Assembly: GCA_046160825.1 (NCBI GenBank)
Contig: JBJXHC010000031.1
Span: forward strand, 1-22,573
DNA length: 22,573 nt
Source of the DNA: JBJXHC01 sp046160825
GTDB taxonomy: Bacteria > Bacteroidota > Ignavibacteria > UBA10030 > UBA6906
Direction of reading: 5' to 3'
Both the position numbers and the translations under genes were made by a program. Below, in pieces: positions 9,060 through 18,800 of the stretch. A model generated the notes under the pieces. The model was not told the origin of the DNA. It was given only the letters and a program-made list of their open reading frames with translations, and did not search any database. Each line of letters begins with the position of its first letter. Position 1 is the first letter of the stretch.

Positions 9060-12000
9060 ATGTCAAGAAGATTCCATGTGATTCTTGCGTTGATGCTCAT
9101 TTCCGTTTTTGCCTTCGGTGGAAACCGCAAGGACAACGGAAGAGTCAAGGTCGCTCCATATACGCCATTTGTCGAGCAACCGCTGAGTGCAGCGGAACGT
9201 GCTATGAAATTTGCGCCCCATATTTCCACGGCCAGAGGTGCAACATTGTCCGTCGGAACCTACACGATGCTGGAAGGTTACTATGATTATCAATCGAATG
9301 GTGGAACAAACCAGTACATTCGCGTAGATCCGACAGACCCCAATAAGATCCATGTGATCTACATGATAGCTGAAGATGGGGTCAACGTAAACCCTTCACG
9401 CAGAACTGCCTATGCTTACAGTAGTGATGGGGGAGCTACGTGGAGTGATTTTGCCGATGTTCGAGTTCCCTCGGGAATCCGTTCTGGTTTTCCCAGCCTT
9501 GATCTGATGCAAGGAGTGATTGTACCGGGCCAACCAATCGTCATGAACCATCTTGATCCGGGACCAGGTCTTCGTTCCGGTGCTCACTTGGGTGGCCCTG
9601 GAGACGGGCTGTTTACAACATTTAATCCACTTCCTGACCTCTTCCCAAGCTTGGGTGGGGAACCAATTTGGGCCTTTGTTGCGGGAGCATCTGATGGCTC
9701 GGTGGCTTTTCAAGCCTCAGTAAGCAATACCACGACAGCTCCCCCGGAGAAGGAAAACTACATCAACAGGACGACTGATGGTTTGACATGGGAGGAGCCA
9801 TGGATCACGCTCATCGGAGACGAAAGAGCGGGCGGTCGCAATCCAACATTTTCGAATACAACCGGAAGGGTAGCCACAATTGTTCCCGTCAACCTTACAG
9901 GAGGGGATAGTGTGTGGTTGGTTGAGTCTACAAACAATGGGGCAACATGGGGAACGCCGGTTGTACTGTACGACGGGTTCCGGGTTACGCCTGGTGGACT
10001 TTCCAGCGCGTACATTTGCGTGGATGGTGTGTACAGTGGTAGCGATGCTTTCGTTGCTCAACAATCTCTTACATGGGACCCGATAGACACGGCAGCCACT
10101 AATTCTGATGCAAAGATTGAGTTCTGGAGCAATGCAACAGGTTGGGTTGATGCTGTAAATGATCCGCTCCTTTTCAGTGGCGGGTCGGGTGGAACGAATC
10201 ACTTTGGTTCTGTCGGTTACCCCGGTATTGGTCTCTCCGGCTCCACGGTGGTGATTGTGTTCCAGGGATTTCTTGGCGGAAGCGGTACACTTGACCCGGT
10301 CAGTGGTTTCAGGCACAGCGAAATTTTTCTTACGAGATCTACTGACGCAGGAGCTACGTGGTCACTCCCTGTAAACATGACAAATACCCCCCAGGTGGAT
10401 GAACGATATCCCAGTATCTCAAAATACAACCAGTCTGGCTTTGCAAATATTGTCTGGCAGGAAGATATAACAGCAGGTGCTTCATCTTTTACAGATCTGA
10501 CAGATACAACCCTTGCACGACAGGTATTCTATAAGGCAGATCTTACGACGATCTTTCCTGCTAATGACATCACAGCTCTTTCGGTTGACGAGCCGACAGG
10601 TGGAAACGGTATCGCGGTAGGGTCATCGTTTGCTGCCAAGGCTTCTTTTAGAAATATCGGTCTTGCGCCCCAAACTAGCGTGGACGTGAAGTTTGAAGTG
10701 CTCAATTCGTCCAACTCGGTCGTGTACACCAATACGAAGCAAATTGCTTCCCTTGCTTCGGGCGCAACCCAGCAAGTCACTTTTGATCCAGTACCGGGGT
10801 CATTGTCGGTCGGCCTCTACACCACCCGGGCAACTTCATTGCTCGCTGGTGATCTCGTTCAATCAAACGATACCACCACAAACACTGTTAATATTATTCC
10901 CATCATAACCGTACCAAGTACCGGATACGCAACGGATTTTGAATCACCGGCTCCCGAAGGCGGTTCCACGGGTTGGTATGCGGCTCTGACGAGCGGTTCC
11001 GGTTCACCCGAGTGGGTGCTGGGGACTCCTGCAAAGTTGCAAATCGCAGGAGCGCATAGTGGTACCAAGGCTTGGGTAACAAAGCTTACCGGAACACACG
11101 GCAATAATCAAGAGACCTTTGTTGGGTCGCCGGTGTTTGATATGACAGCTCTCTCGACGAATGTTCTTGTGGAATTCTGGCAGAACTTCCAGATCGAGCC
11201 TAATTGGGATGGTGGCGTATTTCAGTACTCCACAGATGGTGGTACTCTCTGGGTAACGGCAGACCACGTTCTCGGAACAGGATCAACCTTCAATACGGCA
11301 ACGAGCACAGGCTGGTATAATGAGGACACTGATTCCTCCGCCGGCCCCGGGTTCCCCGCTCCTCCAATGTGGAGCCATGGCAGCACAGATTACGCGGGCC
11401 ACTCAAGTGGCTGGATTCGATCAAGCACGGTCATACCCGTGGGAGGTCAGGTCGATGTCCGTCTGCGTTGGAGATGGAGCACGGATGCTTCTGCAGTGTT
11501 TGAAGGTTGGGCCATCGACGATGTGTCCTTCGGTGCCGCCTCTGCTTCAATCAACGTTGGCATCGATGCGGGATGGAATATGGTCTCGAATCCCGTAACA
11601 ACGTCGGCTGATTCTGTTCGTGAGCTGTATCCAAATTCACAGTTTGCGTATGGTTTCCGGTTTGATGGAGCAGCCGGGTATCAGCAAAGTTCGATCATGG
11701 CGAATAGTGTTGGTTACTGGGCAAAATTCCCGGCCGCCGAGGTCAACAATATTGCAGGTGATAATCGATTCTCGAGCGGAGTTTCAGTCGCGGCAGGATG
11801 GAATATGGTTGGTTCCATTTCTGTGAGTGTTGACACTGCCACTATCACCAGCTCCCCTGCGGGCATAAGGGCCTCGGGCTGGTTTGGATTCTCGGGTGGA
11901 TATACGGCATCGCCAACAATTGAGCCGGGCAAGGCCTATTGGGTAAAGTCGAGTGCACCGGGTAGCTTCTATTTTGCCGATGCAGCGCCGGCAGCGCGTC

Positions 12001-12740
12001 CGGCTGCAAAGCCCCAGGCCACAGTTCTGCTGGAGGATATTTTCAATACAATAACTCTCACCGATGCAAACGGTGCATCGCAAACATTGTACTTTGGTGT
12101 TGATGCAGATGATGCTATCGCGGCATCGTTCTATGAACTGCCGCCTGCACCTCCGAGCGGCGCATTCGATGTGCGTTTTATGGCTGAGAATATCGGCACG
12201 ATGCTCGCAAAACACGAGGGTCGTCAGGACGGCGTGCAGTTGCCCATCGCGATGCAGTCTGTAGCACTTCCATTCGAGATTTCCTGGAATGTGAAGGAAG
12301 GTATTGATCGCCAATACGTTCTCAGCGATGGTCTTGGTGGATCAGTAGTTGCCACCAGAACATTGACGGGTAAGAGTTCGATCAAGGTGGATGCCGCAGG
12401 TGTGAGCCGCTTGTATATCGGCGTTACCGGTGGCGAGGCTCTGCCAACAAGCTATGCTCTGTTGCAGAACTATCCCAATCCGTTTAACCCTTCAACCAAT
12501 ATCAACTTCGCTCTTCCTGCACCGAGCAAGGTGAATGTCGAGATATACAATCTCCTCGGCCAGCGTGTGCGGATGCTCGTCAATGAATCGATGCCTGCAG
12601 GTTTCCATTCCGTTGAATGGAATGGTACCGGCGCCAGCGGTCAGCTTATGGGAAGCGGTGTGTACTTTGTCCGCTTCTCTGCCGACGGTGGCAACGGGAA
12701 CTCGTTCAACGACGTACGCAAGTTGATGTTGATGAAGTAG
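9060..12740 (+). CDS. Secreted BNR/sialidase-like beta-propeller T9SS cargo protein
   Basis: Predicted 1226 residues from ATG 9060. Signal peptide ~1-20 (FHVILALMLISVFAFGG). Residues ~60-490 resemble a sialidase-superfamily beta-propeller, with Asp-box motifs: SSDGGATW (~120), TTDGLTW (~238), STNNGATW (~291) and STDAGATW (~426). Asp boxes are structural, and I cannot identify the arginine triad and Tyr/Glu pair of true sialidases, so this may be a binding propeller. A CARDB-like domain (~500-613) and a jelly roll (~621-825, ending WAIDDVSFG) follow. The tail is the GWN module (~836-975), the TLYFG module (~995-1110: QTLYFGVD, LPPAPPSGAFDVRF) and a type A sorting domain from ~1127 (NYPNPFNPSTNINF, ending VRKLMLMK). 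The gene has its own promoter and is followed 15 nt later by the 12756 gene. Enzymatic activity is unproven. Confidence 0.92.
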   Translation: MSRRFHVILALMLISVFAFGGNRKDNGRVKVAPYTPFVEQPLSAAERAMKFAPHISTARGATLSVGTYTMLEGYYDYQSNGGTNQYIRVDPTDPNKIHVIYMIAEDGVNVNPSRRTAYAYSSDGGATWSDFADVRVPSGIRSGFPSLDLMQGVIVPGQPIVMNHLDPGPGLRSGAHLGGPGDGLFTTFNPLPDLFPSLGGEPIWAFVAGASDGSVAFQASVSNTTTAPPEKENYINRTTDGLTWEEPWITLIGDERAGGRNPTFSNTTGRVATIVPVNLTGGDSVWLVESTNNGATWGTPVVLYDGFRVTPGGLSSAYICVDGVYSGSDAFVAQQSLTWDPIDTAATNSDAKIEFWSNATGWVDAVNDPLLFSGGSGGTNHFGSVGYPGIGLSGSTVVIVFQGFLGGSGTLDPVSGFRHSEIFLTRSTDAGATWSLPVNMTNTPQVDERYPSISKYNQSGFANIVWQEDITAGASSFTDLTDTTLARQVFYKADLTTIFPANDITALSVDEPTGGNGIAVGSSFAAKASFRNIGLAPQTSVDVKFEVLNSSNSVVYTNTKQIASLASGATQQVTFDPVPGSLSVGLYTTRATSLLAGDLVQSNDTTTNTVNIIPIITVPSTGYATDFESPAPEGGSTGWYAALTSGSGSPEWVLGTPAKLQIAGAHSGTKAWVTKLTGTHGNNQETFVGSPVFDMTALSTNVLVEFWQNFQIEPNWDGGVFQYSTDGGTLWVTADHVLGTGSTFNTATSTGWYNEDTDSSAGPGFPAPPMWSHGSTDYAGHSSGWIRSSTVIPVGGQVDVRLRWRWSTDASAVFEGWAIDDVSFGAASASINVGIDAGWNMVSNPVTTSADSVRELYPNSQFAYGFRFDGAAGYQQSSIMANSVGYWAKFPAAEVNNIAGDNRFSSGVSVAAGWNMVGSISVSVDTATITSSPAGIRASGWFGFSGGYTASPTIEPGKAYWVKSSAPGSFYFADAAPAARPAAKPQATVLLEDIFNTITLTDANGASQTLYFGVDADDAIAASFYELPPAPPSGAFDVRFMAENIGTMLAKHEGRQDGVQLPIAMQSVALPFEISWNVKEGIDRQYVLSDGLGGSVVATRTLTGKSSIKVDAAGVSRLYIGVTGGEALPTSYALLQNYPNPFNPSTNINFALPAPSKVNVEIYNLLGQRVRMLVNESMPAGFHSVEWNGTGASGQLMGSGVYFVRFSADGGNGNSFNDVRKLMLMK

Positions 12741-12749
12741 CTTTGATAA

Positions 12750-12804
12750 GTGCCCATGCCGCGGAGATATGCGTATGCAGTATACATTCTCTCGGCATGG
12801 GTGC
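12750..12804 (+). other. Stem-loop covering the start of the 12756 gene
   Basis: GTGCCCATGCCG (12750-12761) can pair with CGGCATGGGTGC (12793-12804) over 12 bp with two G-U pairs and a 31-nt loop. It lies 9 nt after the 9060-gene stop, where other genes here have terminators, yet it contains the GTG and ATG start candidates of the next frame. It could be an intergenic terminator, a translational control hairpin, or both. Confidence 0.45.
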
Positions 12805-15689
12805 TTGTCGTTACACCTTTTGCAGCAGGATATTCTCTTAACGAGAAGTCATCGCAAACGCCGCAGCAGACCAGACGAAACATCAAGACTTCACCTGTTG
12901 CGGGCGTGAAGCAACATAAGAATCACCATACCCAAAGGGAGACGCGCCACACGCGTCTCCCTTTGTCTTTTGTACACACCTCAAGCGGCCTGCTGAGTGA
13001 ACCGTTCGAATCTCCAGTATTTCCCCCGTCTGGTTGGCTGCGTAGTAATCCCGATCCCGGATCGGTGACGTGGGAGTATTCCGCGGGCGTCAGCGGGTTT
13101 GGGAGGGGTACAGGTTCGGCGTGGATGAATTTCTTTGACTACGAATTCGACCGTGGGGATGTTGATCTTCTTCACACTCCCCCCATTGCAGGTTTGACCT
13201 TGTCAGATTCTCTCTTCTTTGATTATGCCTATGCCGAATACGATGATCCTTCCTTCGGACCCGACAGTCTTCTTGTCCTGGTTTCCATCAATGGTGGACT
13301 GACGTTCGACACGCTCTTCGCTGAGGGGGGCGAAACACTTGCAACATCTCCCGAAACAGCGTCGTCATTCGTGCCTCTCTCAACTCAATGGCTCACCCGC
13401 CGTGTCGGGTTTCCTCCGTCAGTTGTCGGAGCTTCAGCAGTTATTCTCTTTGTTGGCGTAAACAACTACGGTAACAATCTCTATCTCGACAATGTCATTG
13501 TCGGCGTAATCCCGGCAATTGACCTTCATACCGTAGACGTGCTTTCGCCGGTGTCCGGATCAAAGCAGCGAACATCGATTCAGCCGCTGGCTGTTTTTCG
13601 GAATGCAGGCACTGCGGGTCAAACAGGAACGACTGTTCGTTTTCAGATACTCAATTCATCCAACAGCATCATCTACAACAATGTTGAAGTCATCGCCTCT
13701 TTCCCCGCGAGTGCAGTGGATACTGTGGCGTTTCCGGACTTTGTTGTGCCGGCTACTCCGGGCGTTTACACGGCGCGCGCAATTGCTTCAACCGCGGGAG
13801 ATGCCAATACTTCAAACGACACCGTTGCAGTTTCGTTTTATCGCCCGGTGGATCTTGCCGGAGTCATCACTGTGGGTGCAGGCGGACAGATCCCAACTCT
13901 TACAGCGGCTATCGATTCGTTGAATCGCAACGATGTTGGAGGACACCTGACGTTCCAGCTCATAAATGTGAATTACTTCGAGCCTGTTCCATTAACTATT
14001 ACCGGGATTGATGGAACGGGTCCCTCGGCGACCGTGACATTTCGTCCCGCGCCGGGGATTTCTCCAACGATTCAGGTCGAGGCATCTGAGGAGAAGCCGT
14101 ATGCCATCGGTATTATTGGAGCCCGATATGTGACTCTTGATGGGCTTTCCGGATCCCTTCAGGCGGAAAGCGGAGGGATGACGATTATCGCGGACGGTGA
14201 ATACGGAATGACAGGTGTGTACATCGCGGGCGTGCAGGGGAGATCCTCGAGCTACACCTCGCTCAAGAATCTTCGTGTCCGTACAGCAGCTGATTCACTT
14301 ACTTCAAGCAGCGGGTATTACGGGATATTTGTGAAAGGAATGGACTCGGCGCAGAAGGATACCAGTGTTGTCATTTCAGAATGCGATATCACACAACATG
14401 GGCAGGCCGGCATTGCCGCGGAGAATGCACACAATCTGATTGTGGAAAACTCAACGATCCATGATTGGGTACAGCATGGAGGTTTTACGGATCTGCGGGG
14501 CATCTGGCTTTCATCAGGGACATCGCAAGCAGTGGTTCGTGGGAACGTCGTCCGGAACATCCACAACCGCGTCAACGGATGGTGGACAATCGGAGTGCAG
14601 AACGGAGCCGGTACAGGCTCAGCCCTTCTCTGCGCGAACAATATGATTACCAATATCAGTTCTTCCGGAGCGGGCAGTGACCAGAATCTTACGGCGGGTA
14701 TTCTGAGTTCCAGTATTCTCAATTCTTCCGACACGTATCTTTTCAATTCGGTGTTTCTGTTTGCATCGGATTCGTCCGCCTCGCCGACGAGCCGTGTGTG
14801 CGGGTTTGAGTTCTCCTCCATCGCTCCACCCAATATTCGTGTGAGTAACAATATTGTCAGCAACACCTCCTCGATTGCGGGAGCCGGACTTAACAACAAG
14901 GCCTACGCCGTGTATTACCCGGCGCTGGCCTGGGTTACGTCGGATACATCCGACCGCAACAATTGGCACACCCCGACTTCCCAGGGAAGCGTCGGATTTT
15001 TTAATGGATCGAACAGGATAGCTCTCGCCGATTGGCAGAGCGGTACGGGACAGGATGCGAACAGCCTCTCTGCCGACCCGCTGTTTGTGGATGCCGCGAA
15101 CCTGCACATCAGCACTGGTTCTTCCCCCGTCAGCAATGCGGGCACACCGATGGCACTCGTCTCCGCCGATATTGACGGTGAGGCACGCAGTGCCACCACG
15201 CCCGACATGGGAGCCGATGAATTCTCCAGCACGCATGTGACAGTAAGCGTTCCCATTGTACAGGGCTGGAACATGATTTCCAATCCAGTCACGAAAGCTC
15301 TCGGCGCGGATTCCGTCCGTCATCTGTATCCCACTTCGACGTTCCCGTACGTATTTGGATTTCAGGGTTCAACCGGCTACGTGGCAACCGGCACATTGCA
15401 GAACGGACCGGGGTACTGGGGCAAGTTTCCGGCAGGCGAAGTCGCCTATGTCGGTGGTGATCTCCTTTCCGCTGACACGATCGTCGTCCAAACCGGATGG
15501 AATATGGTTGGCAGCATTTCAGTTGGTGTTGACACGGCTGCCGTTGTCAGTATTCCAGCCGGTATCCGTTCCTCACAGTGGTTCGGGTATGACCTTGGGT
15601 ATTTTTCAGCCGGTCAACTTCTTCCCGGCAGGGCATACTGGGTGAAGGTTGCGGCCCCCGGTCAGTTCATTCTGACCTCACCCCCCTGA
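12756..15689 (+). CDS. Secreted beta-helix protein lacking the TLYFG module and T9SS domain
   Basis: Predicted 977 residues from ATG 12756; GTG 12750 would add two. Residues ~1-25 look like a signal peptide (hydrophobic AVYILSAWVLVVTPFAA). A basic, low-complexity stretch to ~70 follows, then a choice-of-anchor-J-like jelly roll (~76-250: PFESPVFPPSGWL, NLYLDNVIVG) and a CARDB-like domain (~253-364). Next is a right-handed parallel beta-helix of the pectate-lyase/choice-of-anchor-Q sort (~364-826), with rungs such as NLIVENSTIHDW and IRVSNNIVSN, closing TPDMGADEF. Last is the GWN module (~832-975). The protein stops right after GYWxK-like AYWVK and ILTSPP, with neither of the C-terminal modules its relatives have. 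No remnant of them lies in the 124 nt before the 15814 start. No Shine-Dalgarno site is visible, and two hairpins lie in its first 70 codons, so the start is uncertain. Export route is unclear. Confidence 0.85.
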   Translation: MPRRYAYAVYILSAWVLVVTPFAAGYSLNEKSSQTPQQTRRNIKTSPVAGVKQHKNHHTQRETRHTRLPLSFVHTSSGLLSEPFESPVFPPSGWLRSNPDPGSVTWEYSAGVSGFGRGTGSAWMNFFDYEFDRGDVDLLHTPPIAGLTLSDSLFFDYAYAEYDDPSFGPDSLLVLVSINGGLTFDTLFAEGGETLATSPETASSFVPLSTQWLTRRVGFPPSVVGASAVILFVGVNNYGNNLYLDNVIVGVIPAIDLHTVDVLSPVSGSKQRTSIQPLAVFRNAGTAGQTGTTVRFQILNSSNSIIYNNVEVIASFPASAVDTVAFPDFVVPATPGVYTARAIASTAGDANTSNDTVAVSFYRPVDLAGVITVGAGGQIPTLTAAIDSLNRNDVGGHLTFQLINVNYFEPVPLTITGIDGTGPSATVTFRPAPGISPTIQVEASEEKPYAIGIIGARYVTLDGLSGSLQAESGGMTIIADGEYGMTGVYIAGVQGRSSSYTSLKNLRVRTAADSLTSSSGYYGIFVKGMDSAQKDTSVVISECDITQHGQAGIAAENAHNLIVENSTIHDWVQHGGFTDLRGIWLSSGTSQAVVRGNVVRNIHNRVNGWWTIGVQNGAGTGSALLCANNMITNISSSGAGSDQNLTAGILSSSILNSSDTYLFNSVFLFASDSSASPTSRVCGFEFSSIAPPNIRVSNNIVSNTSSIAGAGLNNKAYAVYYPALAWVTSDTSDRNNWHTPTSQGSVGFFNGSNRIALADWQSGTGQDANSLSADPLFVDAANLHISTGSSPVSNAGTPMALVSADIDGEARSATTPDMGADEFSSTHVTVSVPIVQGWNMISNPVTKALGADSVRHLYPTSTFPYVFGFQGSTGYVATGTLQNGPGYWGKFPAGEVAYVGGDLLSADTIVVQTGWNMVGSISVGVDTAAVVSIPAGIRSSQWFGYDLGYFSAGQLLPGRAYWVKVAAPGQFILTSPP
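12933..12965 (+). terminator. Perfect terminator-like hairpin inside the 12756 reading frame
   Basis: A 14-bp perfect inverted repeat (core AAAGGGAGACGCG / CGCGTCTCCCTTT, plus a closing C-G) with a 5-nt loop CCACA, followed by TCTTTTGT. Its shape is that of an intrinsic terminator, yet it falls near codons 60-70 of an open frame. It may attenuate transcription into the beta-helix gene or mark a mis-assigned start. Confidence 0.6.
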
Positions 15690-15708
15690 AAACCGACCTC
15701 GTAGTACT

Positions 15709-15768
15709 ACGGGGAAAAAAAACCGTAGGAACTACAGTTGTGCCTGTACACCGGACGAACTACATTGA
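15709..15768 (+). promoter_or_regulatory. Promoter for the 15814 gene, with conserved upstream element
   Basis: TTG at 15738-15740 (in CAGTTGT), a 20-nt spacer and TACATTGA at 15761-15768 fit the Bacteroidota promoter pattern. ACGGGG begins at 15709, an A8 tract follows, and CGTA is at 15724-15727. The first A of ACGGGG is 33 nt from the last T of CAGTTGT, the same as upstream of 20488. Just upstream CGTAGTACTACG (15700-15711) is palindromic. The predicted leader is short, about 40 nt. Confidence 0.65.
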
Positions 15769-15804
15769 ATCCATTCAATGTCCGTATTATCCCTACTCAC
15801 TCGT

Positions 15805-15810
15805 GGAGGA
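15805..15810 (+). promoter_or_regulatory. Ribosome binding site deciding the 15814 start
   Basis: GGAGGA directly upstream of ATG 15814 (4 nt from GGAGG). An earlier in-frame ATG at 15778 has no ribosome site and would place 12 extra residues before the signal peptide. Confidence 0.8.
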
Positions 15811-15813
15811 ATC

Positions 15814-18800
15814 ATGAGATCAAGTGGTATTGTGCTATTGCTGCTCATGTTGATTTACATTCCCGTGCTCAACGCCCAATCTATAGTTGCGCCGGTCGGG
15901 CAAGTCGAAGAACCCATCGTTTCCGGATATCCTGATTCGCCGCTGTCCACTGAAACCATGAGCAAGAGTCGAACCGGACTGGAGTCGCTTCCGCCATTGA
16001 CAGGGACAAGGACTATTGGTGGTGGAGGAGACTTCGCCACATTTACGTTAGCAGCCCAGGCACTTGTTGATAGTGGCGTTGGTGCAGGTGGCGTTACGTT
16101 TCTTGTTACTCCAGGATCTTACGCTGAGAGATTCTCGGTGAATCCCGTAACCGGGGCAAGTGCCGCAAATCTTGTAACGTTTGTCAATAATGGTGGAGTG
16201 GTAACCGTTAACGGGACCGGTGCAGCGGCCACAACCGATCCCATGATTACGCTCAACGGATGTGACTACATTATCTTCGATGGTATCAACGTCAGTGATG
16301 GAGGTACCACCGCCGCCGATCAGGTTGAATACGGATTTCTTCTGCGTACTCTTGGCAACTTAGGGGCAGACGGAGCAACGAACAATATCATTAGAAACTG
16401 TGCGATTCAACTTGGAGGGGGAGGAACAGTTGCCGGATTCTCCCATGGTGTATTAATTTCAAACCTGACAACCGCGACCGCCGCAAATCACAACAACGCC
16501 ATTCGTAATATTACGGTTGATAGGTCTGATAGAGGCGTTGGCCAGTTTGGCCAGAATAATGCCGGAGTTATTACGGTTCCTGACACCAATATTGAAGTGA
16601 GCGGGTGTGTGCTTGGTGCTACTATATCACTCGGCAATGCGCTTACCGGTACAACGGGTTCGGCCATAGGTATTATCCTCAGTGCCTCCAAAAGTATCAA
16701 GGTATTCAACAACCATGTGCGCGCTCTTCGCGCAACCAATACTGCTTATACGGGAGCTGCGACTGGTATTGTCACACAGAATACATCGGGGATGGTCTAC
16801 AACAATAGAGTTAGTGAAGTATTTCATGCCAATGCCACAAGCATAACGCCCCGATCGATCGGCGTTCAAACGGGGGCAATTGGCGGCGGGACGATGACGT
16901 ACTACAATAACTTTATCAGCGGCATTACCAGCGGCTATGTGGGCGCTGCATCCGCGACGGTAAACACGTTTGGATTCCGCTCCACCAATTTCGCCGGTGG
17001 CGGTGGCGCGAGTGAATATTATCACAACACCGTACTTATCTTTGATCCGCTTTTGGCGGTTCCGTATTCGTCTGCAGCATTTGGATCGTTTGCCGGTGCC
17101 GTGCCGATGGAGACGATCAATAATATTCTCGTGAACGTCAATTCCGCCTCCGCGCCTCCTGCTGCACATATGGCCATTTGGGATGCGAACGCAGCGGCTG
17201 GTTTTCTCACGAGTGACAACAACGACCTGTCCGGATCTCCTCTCGGTCTGAACGGAACAGCCACATATTCCCCAGACCTCGCAACGTGGCAATCGAACAA
17301 TCCGGGTCTGGATGGATCCTCAACGGACGAGATCCCGAATTTTGTTGACCCCAGTGTTATTCCATACAATCTTCATATTGATACAGGGTTCCCTACGGCG
17401 TTGGATGGCGGCGCAACTCCAATTGCAGGGATAACCACAGACTATGATGGGGATACACGAGATGCCCTTACCCCGGACATGGGCGCGGATGAATTTACTG
17501 TTCCTGTAGCAAAAGATATCCGGGTTCTGGCTGTTGCTCCAACACCATCATATCCATCTCTCGGTTCAACGATATCCATTCAGGCCACTATCGTCAATCA
17601 GGGAACAGAACCGAATCCCGCCATCGTTCCAATAACCTACAAAGCAGGATCTGCTCCAACGAGCTCAGGCGATGGAACGGCTGAGAGTTTCTCTCCGTCA
17701 TGGGTGGGAAATAGTGCAACGGTAACATTCGCCGTACCTTACCCGACGACCGTGCCGAAGCATCTCTCAATTTATGCAAAGGCATTTTATCCCGGCGATC
17801 TTGTTGCAGGCAATGATGTGAGTTCGGGTAGTGTCTATGTCCTTCCCGATACCGACTATGTGGTGCTTGAACTTGGACAGATCAACGGTATTTATATCCC
17901 ATTCGGGCCGGCAATCTCTCAGGCTCCGGGTACGCTTACTCTTCCAAAGGGAGTCAAAGGAACTCCGGCGTCACTCGTTGGCACAAACTCTCCGGTTGAT
18001 CCGGCAAGCGTCATCGTTCCGCAGACAAGCCTTGGGGTATCGTTTGCGGACAGGCATTTTGACGATGCGCATTCTCCGCTGGGAGTGATGGAAGGAAACG
18101 GATCGATCGATATGCAAACATGGGTTCAGAATCTTGGTTACACCTCATCACCTTATACCCTCGAGTGGAGTGTCGGAAGCACAATCAAGGTTCCCGTTGG
18201 CCGGCCCGGTCTTGCAGCACCCGGCATAGACACGGTGGACCTGAACGGTATTCCGGCAGAACGCGGAACATTAAGTACCATCGCCAACGTCGTGGTGAAT
18301 GGGGATTCATTCCCGTCAGACAATTCCATGACGTTCGATCGAACGCTCGTGTACCCGAGTCCAAACGTCCGGTTGCGATATGATAATGGCACCACAACGG
18401 TCAGCACCAATATCGGGTATGGTGGAGGGCTTGCCATGACGGCTGGCGTCCGGTTTACGGCATCCGAGGCGATGAAGCTGGCAAATGTCGATGCGATCTA
18501 TCGGACCGAAGGCAGCAGTGACTCTATCTGGGTGAACGTGCGGGCGGCTGGTGCAAACGACTCCACACCCGGGCCTATCGTCTACAGCAGAAAATTTGCG
18601 GGGTCAAATTATCTCTCTTTCAATAATGATTATTTCACGCTGCCACTGGGAGACGATGCACCAACCTTCAGTACCGGAGAATCATTCTGGGTGACACTGA
18701 CTTTCCCTGACACGAATATCACCTTCCCAGCCGCTGCGCAGTCCAATGGAATTGTTCCCCCAATCACGACTGGGCGCAGCTTCTTCTCGGGCGACAGCGG

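Noticed and set aside
9717..10316. 199-codon minus-strand frame
   Set aside because: Antisense to the propeller domain of the 9060 gene, no supporting signals.
9416..10380. Calling the 9060 protein an active sialidase
   Set aside because: Asp boxes are present, but they are structural and occur in many non-enzymatic propellers; I could not place the catalytic arginines, Tyr and Glu.
14318..15323. Overlapping 193- and 234-codon minus-strand frames
   Set aside because: Antisense to the beta-helix coding region, with no ribosome site or domain content; the two overlap each other in different frames.
15696..15720. Hairpin followed by A8 as a terminator of the 12756 gene
   Set aside because: The run after the stem is A, not T, on the coding strand, and the segment matches the conserved upstream promoter element instead.
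16627..17292. 221-codon minus-strand frame
   Set aside because: Antisense shadow of the 15814 beta-helix, with the Arg/Cys/Gly-rich composition of a shadow frame.
13850..17500. Calling the beta-helix proteins pectate lyases
   Set aside because: The fold is suggested by rung repeats only; no lyase active-site motif is visible.
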